From Jiangellaceae bacterium (lineage in GTDB: Bacteria; Actinomycetota; Actinomycetes; Jiangellales; Jiangellaceae): DNA of 8,813 nucleotides. The position numbers and the translations under genes were made by a program. The first letter of the stretch is position 1, and every line of letters starts with the position of its first letter. The notes beneath the pieces were generated by a model. It was not told where the DNA came from. It saw nothing but the letters and a program-made list of their open reading frames with translations, and searched no databases. Positions 1-5,610 of the stretch are shown here, in pieces. The DNA is taken from the NCBI GenBank assembly GCA_030146385.1, contig JASLBX010000170.1, positions 1-8,813 of the forward strand, given 5' to 3'.

Positions 1-228
1 GCGCTCCGGCACGCTCTGCCGCCGATGGAGGTACGCGTCCAACCGATCGGCCCAGCTGGCGTCCGCATCGAGGTCTACGACGCGGCCGGTGAGCAGTGGC
101 CGATGGAAGACGGCGCTCCCCTCGACGCCGAGGGCGGCCGGGGAATCGAGATCGTCGCCGCGCTCGCGTCGCGGTGGGGCACCGAGTCAGCCGACTCGGG
201 CAAGCTGGTCTGGGCCGAACTGGACTGA
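1..228 (+). CDS. HATPase_c-type ATP-binding protein (anti-sigma-factor-like), C-terminal part only
   Basis: The reading frame is open from base 1, so the gene starts before the window; 75 residues are visible. They look like the C-terminal half of the small GHKL ATPases (RsbW/SpoIIAB-like serine kinases) that are very abundant in actinomycetes. A strand of VRIEVYDAAG type is followed by an acidic, proline-containing stretch. Then comes a GGRGIEIVAALASRWG segment, which corresponds to the second glycine motif and the following helix, and a terminal strand GKLVWAEL. The N-box and the start of the ATP site would lie outside the window. Such proteins bind ATP and usually act as anti-sigma or switch proteins, or are orphan regulators; the target cannot be told from here. 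Its TGA ends at 228, directly against the stop of the convergent gene. Family assignment is moderate because only the tail is present. Confidence 0.75.
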   Translation, partial: ALRHALPPMEVRVQPIGPAGVRIEVYDAAGEQWPMEDGAPLDAEGGRGIEIVAALASRWGTESADSGKLVWAELD

Positions 229-1077
229 TCAGTCGGGCGGCAGTTCGGCGAGCCCGGACCACGGCGCGCGCTCTGGGATGTGCGCCCTTCCCTCCGGGCA
301 GGCCGGACGGAACTCGCACCACGCGCACTGTGCTGATGGCCGCGGCGGGAAGACCTCGTCGCCGGCCTGCCCTGCCGCGAAGGCCGCATCGGCAGCGACG
401 CACTCGCCCGCGATGTCGTCGGCTCGGCCGAGATGCCGGTCGATCGAGCGTTCGTCGTGGTCCCACGTCACGACGTCCCCGGTCGGGAGGTGGTGCAGTT
501 CTACGCGGCGGCAGGGCCGGCGCAGCGTCCGGGCCGCGGCGGCCGCGTACACCGCGAGGGCGAGCGACGACCGCGCGTCGTCGACGGTCAGCATGTGCCG
601 CCCGGTCTTGTAGTCGACCACGACCAGTTCACCGTCGGGTTGCTCGTCGATCCGGTCCACCCGACCCGACAGGGCCATCCGGCCGTACACGGTCGACACC
701 GTCCGTTCCACCCCACGGGGCTCGTTCGCAGGGTCGAGCTTGGCGACGTACCGCTCGACCATTGCACGGCACCGAACTCGCCATTCGTCCGCCTGCCCGG
801 CGTCCCGGAAGCCGTCCGTCCGCCAAGCGCGGTCGAGCAACGCCCCGGCAGCGGCGACCGTCCGGCGCTCCAGCGGCAGGCGCCACCAGTAGGCAAGGGC
901 GACGTGGACCACCGCCCCCAGCGTGTTGTGCGCCCACGGCGGTCCCTTCGGCGGAGGGGGACGATCGAGATAGGCGAACCGGTACCGGCGCGGGCAATCC
1001 AGCCAGGTGGTCAGCCGAGTTGGCGTCGCCCGGAACAGCCGGGACGGCATGCCCGCCAGCGTGCCCTGCGAACTCAT
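229..1077 (-). CDS. RecB-like PD-(D/E)XK nuclease with Fe-S cluster cysteines
   Basis: This 282-residue protein is a stand-alone RecB-family nuclease of the Cas4/AddB-like PD-(D/E)XK type. Visible motifs in order: Cys28 in CPRRYRF; GAVVH with His58; the first catalytic acid in SGRVDRID (Asp141); the core LVVVDYKTGR (Asp155, Lys157); and a C-terminal cluster CAWCEFRPAC (Cys251, Cys254, Cys260). Cys28 plus the three C-terminal cysteines match the 4Fe-4S layout of AddB and Cas4 nucleases. No helicase motifs are present, so the protein is the nuclease module alone. The usual Gln of the QxxxY motif is not obvious (SLALAVYA at about 171-178). The ATG is chosen because GAAGGGA lies 4 bases upstream and it overlaps the MarC stop by 4 bp; Met10 is an alternative. 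It is last in the operon, so probably co-transcribed with MarC. The substrate is unknown; DNA end processing in repair is the family expectation. Confidence 0.9.
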   Translation of the reverse strand: MSSQGTLAGMPSRLFRATPTRLTTWLDCPRRYRFAYLDRPPPPKGPPWAHNTLGAVVHVALAYWWRLPLERRTVAAAGALLDRAWRTDGFRDAGQADEWRVRCRAMVERYVAKLDPANEPRGVERTVSTVYGRMALSGRVDRIDEQPDGELVVVDYKTGRHMLTVDDARSSLALAVYAAAAARTLRRPCRRVELHHLPTGDVVTWDHDERSIDRHLGRADDIAGECVAADAAFAAGQAGDEVFPPRPSAQCAWCEFRPACPEGRAHIPERAPWSGLAELPPD

Positions 1078-1679
1078 CCGGTCCCTTCGACGAACGCCCG
1101 GACCGCGTCGGCGACCAGTTGGACGGCGATGGCGGCCAGTAGAAGGCCGGCGATCCGGGTCAGCAGCAGAATCCCCGATTCACGCAGGATCCGCAAAATC
1201 ACGACGCTGTACCGCATGAAAATCCACAGCAGCAGGTGCACGGCGATGATCGCGGTGGCCACGGCCAGATAGTCGGCCGATTCGTCCGAGCGCTGGACGA
1301 ACACCATCGTGGCGACGATCGCTCCCGGCCCGGCCAGCAGCGGCGTCCCGAGCGGGACCATCGCGACGTTTCCGCTGGCCGGCTTGGCCGGGTCGTCCAG
1401 CTCGCCGGTCAGCAACTGCAGCGCGACGAGCAGCAACAGCAGGCCGCCAGCCGTCTGGAGGGCCGGCAGGCTGATGCCCAGGTAGTCAAGGATGATCTGG
1501 CCGAACAGCGCGAACGCGACGATCACTCCCAGCGCGACGGTCACCGCGACCCAGGCGGCACGCTTGCGCTCGGCCGCTCGCAGCGTCCCGGTCAGCGCGA
1601 GAAAGATCGGGACCGTCCCAGGCGGGTCCATGATCACGAACAGGGTGACGAACGCCTCTCCGAACAGCTGGGCATTCAT
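1074..1679 (-). CDS. MarC family (UPF0056) integral membrane protein
   Basis: The 201-residue product is the usual length for MarC-family inner-membrane proteins. About six hydrophobic segments are visible, near residues 5-29, 41-63, 70-92, 106-130, 137-157 and 170-195. The two hallmark related motifs are present: MDPPGTVPIFLALTG near the N-terminus and PLGTPLLAGPGAIVA in the second half, reflecting the internal duplication of the fold. A short charged loop (GELDDPAKPASGN) joins the two halves. The family was once linked to multiple antibiotic resistance in Escherichia coli, but that link was withdrawn and the transported substrate is unknown. The start ATG overlaps the upstream PHP gene stop as ATGA, and the stop overlaps the start of the nuclease gene the same way, so the gene is probably translated by coupling. 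No strong ribosome site is visible before it. Confidence 0.92.
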   Translation of the reverse strand: MNAQLFGEAFVTLFVIMDPPGTVPIFLALTGTLRAAERKRAAWVAVTVALGVIVAFALFGQIILDYLGISLPALQTAGGLLLLLVALQLLTGELDDPAKPASGNVAMVPLGTPLLAGPGAIVATMVFVQRSDESADYLAVATAIIAVHLLLWIFMRYSVVILRILRESGILLLTRIAGLLLAAIAVQLVADAVRAFVEGTG

Positions 1680-2557
1680 GCCGTTCCGCTGCTTGTCTCG
1701 CCTGACTGGTGGGGTGTGGCGGGCTGGCGTCCTGCGATGTCGAGCAGCCGCTCGTACTGATCCGGCGCGGTCGTGTAGCTGCCCAGCTCGTGGCCGATCT
1801 TGCCGGTTCCGTGGTGGTCGCTCGACCCGGTGACGATCAGGCCGAGATCGGCGGCCAGCGCCCGCAGCTCGTCCCGGTCTTCAGGGCTGTGGTCGTCGTG
1901 GTCGACCTCGAGGCCGGCGAGTCCGCCACGGGCGAGTTCCTCGATCGCCCCTGGCGTCAGAACGCGCCGCGAGCTGCGTCCCCACGGGTGCGCGAGCACC
2001 GCCACCCCGCCGGCTCGGCGGACGAGGGCGATCGCGTCGGACGTGGACGGGGAGTACTTCGGGACGTACGCCGGCCCGCCCTCGGCCAGCCAATTAGTGA
2101 ACGCCTCGCGGCGACTTTGGACATAGCCACGGGCCACGAGCGCGTCCGCGACATGCGGGCGGCCGAGGGACGACGCGCGGCTCGCAACGGACAGGACGTC
2201 CTGCTCCGTGATGCTCACGCCGATTCCGGCCAACCGGTCGATGATGGCCGCCAGCCGGCCAGTGCGGTGGGTCCGGATCCGTTCCAGCTCGGCCACCAGG
2301 GGTTGATAAGAGGGATCGGCCAGATAGCCCAGGAGGTGGACGCCGGCGCCGCCGAGCGTGGTCGAGATCTCGACACCGCCGATGACTGTGACGCCGCGCT
2401 CGCGCCCGGCCGCCATGGCCGCGTCCCAACCGTCGAACGTGTCGTGGTCGGTCAGCGCGATCACGTCCAGCCCAGAGGCTGCGGCGTTGCGTACGAGGGC
2501 GTCGGGAGTGTCCGTCCCGTCCGAGACGGCGCTGTGCGTGTGCAGGTCGATGCGCAT
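1676..2557 (-). CDS. PHP-domain phosphoesterase (TrpH/YciV-like)
   Basis: A 293-residue PHP-domain protein carrying the metal-binding residues of the family. These include the N-terminal HTH motif (His6, His8) followed by SDG (Asp13), LTDHDT (Asp37, His38), GVEIS (Glu63), HLLGYL (His74), LAHPWG (His190) and the C-terminal SSDHHG (Asp247, His248). Length and motif spacing fit the TrpH/YciV group. Characterised members of that group dephosphorylate 3',5'-nucleoside bisphosphates such as pAp, or trim short RNA from the 5' end. A trinuclear metal centre is expected. The N-terminus starts directly with the first catalytic strand (MRIDLHTHS), which supports the chosen ATG. That ATG follows the DUF6758 stop with no spacer (TAG then ATG). 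The 3' end overlaps the MarC start by 4 bp. Enzyme class is confident; the exact substrate is inferred from the family. Confidence 0.93.
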   Translation of the reverse strand: MRIDLHTHSAVSDGTDTPDALVRNAAASGLDVIALTDHDTFDGWDAAMAAGRERGVTVIGGVEISTTLGGAGVHLLGYLADPSYQPLVAELERIRTHRTGRLAAIIDRLAGIGVSITEQDVLSVASRASSLGRPHVADALVARGYVQSRREAFTNWLAEGGPAYVPKYSPSTSDAIALVRRAGGVAVLAHPWGRSSRRVLTPGAIEELARGGLAGLEVDHDDHSPEDRDELRALAADLGLIVTGSSDHHGTGKIGHELGSYTTAPDQYERLLDIAGRQPATPHQSGETSSGTA

Positions 2558-3193
2558 CTACGTGCTACCCAGGAGCCACGACGGCGGCGTGCCGTACGGC
2601 AGCAGGTCGGCCTCGTGGCCGAGCGAGCGCAGGTCGGACAGCGGCAGGTCCTCGAGCAGCAGGACTCCGGCGGTCTGCGGCCACAGGATCGTCCACAGCC
2701 ACTGCCCCATCCACTGCCCGACGTAGGCGGCCCGGTCGCTGGGGCTGTCCAAGCACCACAGTGGGACGGTGCGGCCGTCGACCTCGACCCGCGCGTGCGG
2801 ATCCTGCTTGACGGCGTCACCAGGGTCCGGACCGTCGACGCCGGCGAACCGGGCGCCGAGCCCTACACCCATCTCCTCCGCGACGAGCATCAGGTCACCA
2901 GGCCCGCCGAGCGGATTGGGACCAGTAATGACCACGGCGGTCGCCTGAATCCCCGACACGTCATCTCCGGCGTGCATGATCGCACCGATGACCCAGCCGC
3001 GGGCCAGGGGCCAGGTGAGCCAGAGCGGGACGGGCGAGCGCTCGCCGAGTTGACGGGCGAGCCTTGCGCTTGGCACGACCACGGGCTGGAGCGGGTACAC
3101 CTCGCCGTGTTCCGTGCACGTCCAGCGGCTGGCCCACACTCCTGGTGGGCGCACCGGGCCGCCGCAACGAGGGCAGGTCGGGTCAGCCTTCAC
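2558..3193 (-). CDS. DUF6758 family protein with N-terminal zinc ribbon
   Basis: This matches my recollection of an actinomycete-specific family (DUF6758) found beside PHP and MarC genes; no function is known. The N-terminus has CPRCGG, then about 13 residues later WTCTEHG, a CxxC...CxxH arrangement suggesting a zinc ribbon. The rest is a globular domain rich in Trp and Gly, with GGPGDLMLVAEEMGVGLGARFAG as the most family-like stretch and conserved-looking WLWTILWP near the C-terminus. No signal peptide or membrane segment is seen. I chose the GTG at 3193 (211 residues), because homologues as I recall them begin only a few residues before the CPRCGG motif; GGGA lies 11 bases upstream. An in-frame ATG at 3223 would add 10 residues and is the main alternative. 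The gene is first in the minus-strand operon and ends against the PHP start codon. Confidence 0.85.
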   Translation of the reverse strand: MKADPTCPRCGGPVRPPGVWASRWTCTEHGEVYPLQPVVVPSARLARQLGERSPVPLWLTWPLARGWVIGAIMHAGDDVSGIQATAVVITGPNPLGGPGDLMLVAEEMGVGLGARFAGVDGPDPGDAVKQDPHARVEVDGRTVPLWCLDSPSDRAAYVGQWMGQWLWTILWPQTAGVLLLEDLPLSDLRSLGHEADLLPYGTPPSWLLGST

Positions 3194-3237
3194 GTGCCAG
3201 ACAGTCCCGAGACTTGACCCCATCCGTCAACTCGAAC

Positions 3238-3371
3238 TTGGTCACCTGATCGTAGTTTCCTCAGCTGATCGGCCTGCATACGACGATCAGGTGAGCCGAA
3301 CCGGCTATAGACCACGTACGAGTCACCTGATTGCGTTTCACCATGCGGACACCAAACGATCAGGTGACCAA
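3238..3371. repeat. MITE-like 134-bp palindromic element with 16-bp perfect terminal inverted repeats
   Basis: TTGGTCACCTGATCGT at 3238-3253 is repeated as its exact reverse complement at 3356-3371. Between them lie an inverted copy (ACGATCAGGTGA at 3283-3294), a direct copy with a changed tail (TCACCTGATTGCGT at 3323-3336) and a degenerate direct copy (TCAGCTGATCGG at 3261-3272, 10 of 12 matching). Orientation of the four strong copies alternates, giving two possible hairpins: 3242-3253 with 3283-3294 (12 bp), and 3322-3338 with 3354-3368. A weaker copy, CATCTGATCAC, lies outside at 3407-3417, next to the kinase stop. I see no convincing target-site duplication. It could be a non-autonomous mobile element, a dispersed intergenic repeat, or a cluster of regulator sites. 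Confidence 0.7.
3322..3368 (-). other. Strong hairpin downstream of the two-component operon, possible terminator or attenuator
   Basis: GTCACCTGAT (3322-3331) pairs perfectly with ATCAGGTGAC (3359-3368). After a 2-base bulge (TG), CGTTT (3334-3338) pairs with AAACG (3354-3358), leaving a 15-base loop: 15 bp of stem in all. It lies about 50 bases past the sensor-kinase stop in the direction of transcription, and before the DUF6758 gene. There is no clear T-run after it, so an intrinsic terminator is only possible; its origin as a repeat arm is the simpler explanation. Confidence 0.4.
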
Positions 3372-3417
3372 CCTTGAGAAAGCCGCAGGTCACGGAGCAG
3401 GCACGACATCTGATCAC

Positions 3418-4809
3418 TTACCGGTCGGTTCCATCCACTGATCTCTTGACGTTGGTGGTGGGAAGGTGGACGACGGCACGCAACCCTGGGTCGTTGTCTT
3501 CGAGCCGGACGGTGCCGCCGTGCATCCGGACCAGCTCGCGGACGATCGCCAGGCCCAGGCCGGTACCGCCGGCGTCGCGGCTGCGCGCCTCGTCCAAGCG
3601 GGTGAACCGGTCGAACACCAACTCCCTGTCCGCCGCCGGAATGCCAGGCCCGTCGTCCACGACCACGAGCTCGGCCAGGCCATCGCCCGCTGCCACCTCC
3701 ACCGTCACACCAGATGCCGCATGGCGCACCGCGTTGTCGATCAGATTGGACACGACCCGGCCCAGCGCGTCCACGTCGCCGCTCAACAGCACGGACGGCG
3801 AGCCCACCCTCCAAACCGGCACATCGCCGGATTCGTACCGGGCCACGACGTCATCGGCCACCTGAGCCAGGTCGACCGGCTCGAACCGCCGGCGCGGCGC
3901 CTCGTCCGCCCGGGCCAGCACGAGCAGGTCGTTCACCAGCCGCGACAGCCGCTCGACGTCGGCCAGCGTGTCGGCACTGGTCTCGTCCCAATCGACGCCT
4001 TCCGGATGGGCACGGGCGACTTCCAGCTGCGTCCTGATCGCGGCCAGTGGACTGCGCAGCTCATGCGCCGCGTCGGACACGAAGGCCCGCTGGCGGGCGC
4101 TCGAACGCTCGAGCCGGTCGAGCATGTCGTTGAGCGTGACGGCAAGCCGGTGGATCTCGTCCTCAGCCGCCGGAACCGGCAACCGCCGGTGCTCGTGTGT
4201 CGTCGTGATGTCCTCAGCGCCCCTGCGCAGAGCACCCACGGGTCGCAGCGCCTGCCCGACAAGCAGCCAGCACGCCACGGCGAACGCCCCCACGAGCAGC
4301 GGCGCCGCGCCGAACAGCACGACGCGGACGACGCGGGTGGCGTCCTCGACCTCGCCGAGCGACCTGGCGACGAGCACCGTCAATGGATCATCCTCTTCGC
4401 CAGCGGCCGCCCCGACCACGTAAAGCTCGCCGGCCATGCCCAGCCGCGATCCGTCCAGCCGGTGCGATTCGCCCGCACGCACCGCCGTCACGTCGTCCGG
4501 CAGCAGGATCGGCACCAGCCGGTCACCACCCGGCGAGGCGGCCACCACGCGGTCGTCGGCATCCACCACCTGCACCAACGGCGTGCCCGCCTCGACCGGG
4601 ATCGGATCAGGCAACCGGCCGGTATCGATGAGCAATGCCACGTCGGCAGCCCGTTGCCGGGCCGCCTCGTCGACAGCCGTGATCAACGACCGCTCGACCG
4701 CCGCCGACAGCAGGATGGCCCCGGCGGTCAACGCTCCGGCGACGAGAATCGTCGCCACCGTGGTCAGGCGGGCCCGCAGGCTCAGCCGGCGGAACCACTC
4801 AGCCGCCAT
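3418..4809 (-). CDS. Two-component sensor histidine kinase (HAMP, HisKA, HATPase_c)
   Basis: A 463-residue membrane kinase. A first membrane segment at about 14-37 and a second at about 161-185 enclose an external sensing region of roughly 120 residues. A HAMP domain follows (about 186-238, starting QALRPVGALRRGAEDI). The HisKA box FVSDAAHELRSPLAAIRTQLE has His249 as the phospho-acceptor. The ATPase domain shows the N-box NLIDNAVRHA (Asn355, Asn359), G1 box VVDDGPGIP, F-box VFDRFTRLDEA and G2 box GGTGLGLAIV. All catalytic motifs are intact. The start ATG lies inside the end of the response-regulator gene (11 bp overlap), so the pair is co-transcribed and probably translationally coupled; no strong ribosome site is seen. 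The external region shows no domain I can name, so the signal is unknown. Divergent neighbours suggest cell-envelope or export-related stress. Confidence 0.94.
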   Translation of the reverse strand: MAAEWFRRLSLRARLTTVATILVAGALTAGAILLSAAVERSLITAVDEAARQRAADVALLIDTGRLPDPIPVEAGTPLVQVVDADDRVVAASPGGDRLVPILLPDDVTAVRAGESHRLDGSRLGMAGELYVVGAAAGEEDDPLTVLVARSLGEVEDATRVVRVVLFGAAPLLVGAFAVACWLLVGQALRPVGALRRGAEDITTTHEHRRLPVPAAEDEIHRLAVTLNDMLDRLERSSARQRAFVSDAAHELRSPLAAIRTQLEVARAHPEGVDWDETSADTLADVERLSRLVNDLLVLARADEAPRRRFEPVDLAQVADDVVARYESGDVPVWRVGSPSVLLSGDVDALGRVVSNLIDNAVRHAASGVTVEVAAGDGLAELVVVDDGPGIPAADRELVFDRFTRLDEARSRDAGGTGLGLAIVRELVRMHGGTVRLEDNDPGLRAVVHLPTTNVKRSVDGTDR

Positions 4810-5482
4810 CGGCAGCCAGCCGGTACCCGGCGCCGCGGACGGTCTGCAGCGCGTTGCGGCCGAACGGAGCGTCGATCTTCCGCCGGAGGTACCCGACGTA
4901 CACCTCTACGACGTTGGGATCACCCTCGTAATACGCGTCCCACACATGGGCCAGAATCTGGGACTTGGACAGCACCTCGCCAGGGTGCCGCATGAACAGC
5001 TCCAACAGGGTGAACTCGCGCGGTGTCAGCGAGATCTCGGTGTCGCCTCGTGCAACGGTGTGCGCGGCAGGGTCCAGCGTCAGGTCCCCCGCCGTCAGGA
5101 CGGACGGACGGGGCGGAGCGGTACGCCGGAGCAGCGCCCGCAGCTTCGCCACCAGCACGACGTACGAGAACGGCTTGGTCAGGTAGTCGTCCGCGCCGAT
5201 GTCGAGGCCATCGGCCTGGTCGTACTCGCCGTCCTTGGCCGAGAGCATCAGCACCGGCACCCAGTTGTTCTCCGCGCGCAGCGCCCGGCAGATCCGGTAG
5301 CCGGACAGCTTGGGCAGCATGATGTCGAGGATTACCGCGTCATACTCGCCCTCACGGGCCCGGAACAGACCTTCCTCGCCATCGTGGGCGAGGTCCACGG
5401 CGAAGCCCTCCGCTCGCAGGCCGCGTTGCAGAGCCTGTGCCAGCCGGACTTCGTCCTCCACGACAAGAATGCGCACGCCCAT
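4799..5482 (-). CDS. OmpR/PhoB-family response regulator
   Basis: A 227-residue regulator. The receiver domain (about 1-115) has the acidic pair in VVEDE (Glu9, Asp10), phospho-acceptor Asp53 in VILDIMLP, Ser81/Ala82 and Lys103 in LTKPF. The C-terminal winged-helix domain (about 130-225) carries LTPREFTLLELFMRHPGEVLS, a recognition-helix region NVVEVYVGYLRRKID and the closing hairpin VRGAGYRLA. The frame continues upstream to 5572 with another ATG, but those 30 residues (arginine-rich, no domain) would overlap the control region. The family always begins just before RILVVEDE, so I chose the ATG at 5482, with GGCAGG just upstream; the GTG at 5476 is a minor alternative. It should be phosphorylated by the overlapping kinase gene product. 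The two bipartite boxes between this gene and its divergent neighbour are the likely targets, giving autoregulation plus control of the transporter operon. Confidence 0.94.
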   Translation of the reverse strand: MGVRILVVEDEVRLAQALQRGLRAEGFAVDLAHDGEEGLFRAREGEYDAVILDIMLPKLSGYRICRALRAENNWVPVLMLSAKDGEYDQADGLDIGADDYLTKPFSYVVLVAKLRALLRRTAPPRPSVLTAGDLTLDPAAHTVARGDTEISLTPREFTLLELFMRHPGEVLSKSQILAHVWDAYYEGDPNVVEVYVGYLRRKIDAPFGRNALQTVRGAGYRLAADGG

Positions 5483-5497
5483 AGCCTGCCGCGACTC

Positions 5498-5516
5498 GCC
5501 TGAGCGCTCCCTGAGG
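5498..5516 (-). promoter_or_regulatory. Bipartite 8-3-8 box, candidate response-regulator site facing the regulator gene
   Basis: Read on the minus strand it is CCTCAGGG, AGC, GCTCAGGC: two 8-bp half-sites in direct repeat with an 11-bp period, one helical turn, as expected for OmpR-family tandem binding. It ends 15 bases before the regulator start codon, a position more natural for autorepression than activation. Confidence 0.55.
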
Positions 5517-5533
5517 GGTGGTCGATCGCGGGC

Positions 5534-5552
5534 TCTCAGGGTGTTCACAGGC
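5534..5552 (+). promoter_or_regulatory. Bipartite 8-3-8 box, candidate response-regulator site facing the transporter operon
   Basis: TCTCAGGG, TGT, TCACAGGC on the plus strand repeats the layout of the box at 5498-5516 in the opposite orientation; first half-sites agree at 7 of 8 positions and second half-sites at 6 of 8. It lies 58 bases before the ATG at 5611 and directly upstream of a possible -10 element, suiting an activator site for the plus-strand operon. Confidence 0.55.
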
Positions 5553-5600
5553 CCGAGGGCGCACAGTGGCACTATTCGATTAAGGCAGCCCCGATGCCGT

Positions 5601-5605
5601 GGAGG
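5601..5605 (+). promoter_or_regulatory. Ribosome binding site deciding the start of the RseB/LolA-like gene
   Basis: GGAGG followed by a 5-base spacer (CAGCT) places the start at the ATG at 5611. An in-frame GTG at 5599 would begin immediately before this site and is therefore unlikely. Confidence 0.85.
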
Positions 5606-5610
5606 CAGCT

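Larger units (their letters stand above)
5483..5610. promoter_or_regulatory. Divergent control region between the two-component and transporter operons
   Basis: These 128 bases separate the start codons of the response regulator and the RseB/LolA-like gene and must carry both promoters. Two 19-bp bipartite direct-repeat boxes lie inside (5498-5516 and 5534-5552). A TATTCG or CACTAT sequence near 5570-5578 is a possible -10 element for the plus-strand operon, about 18-20 bases after the second box, which would fit an activator replacing a weak -35. No convincing -10/-35 pair was found for the minus-strand gene. Confidence 0.65.

Noticed and set aside
1709..3217. 502-codon plus-strand frame opposite the PHP and DUF6758 genes
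   Set aside because: Shadow of the minus-strand coding regions; no domain signal, while the opposite strand has catalytic motifs in order.
3286..3367. ATCAGGTGA repeats as further binding boxes of the response regulator
   Set aside because: They share only TCAGG with the promoter half-sites, lack the 11-bp tandem spacing and are arranged as inverted pairs, so they look like a separate motif.
3238..3371. CRISPR-like array
   Set aside because: Copies alternate in orientation, are short (9-16 bp) and unevenly spaced, and no cas genes are nearby despite the Cas4-like fold of the nuclease at 229-1077.
3190..3417. 75-codon minus-strand frame spanning the repeat region
   Set aside because: Its sequence is mostly translated repeat arms (GHLIV and GDQVRV type pieces from the same motif), it has no recognisable domain and overlaps the DUF6758 start. 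It is more likely a chance frame in a palindromic element.
3466..4995. 509-codon plus-strand frame opposite the sensor kinase
   Set aside because: Shadow frame rich in His, Arg and Gln; the minus strand carries the complete kinase motif set.
5483..5572. N-terminal extension of the response regulator to an upstream ATG at 5572
   Set aside because: It would add 30 arginine-rich residues unlike the family and would cover both bipartite boxes of the divergent promoter; the ATG at 5482 fits the receiver domain start.
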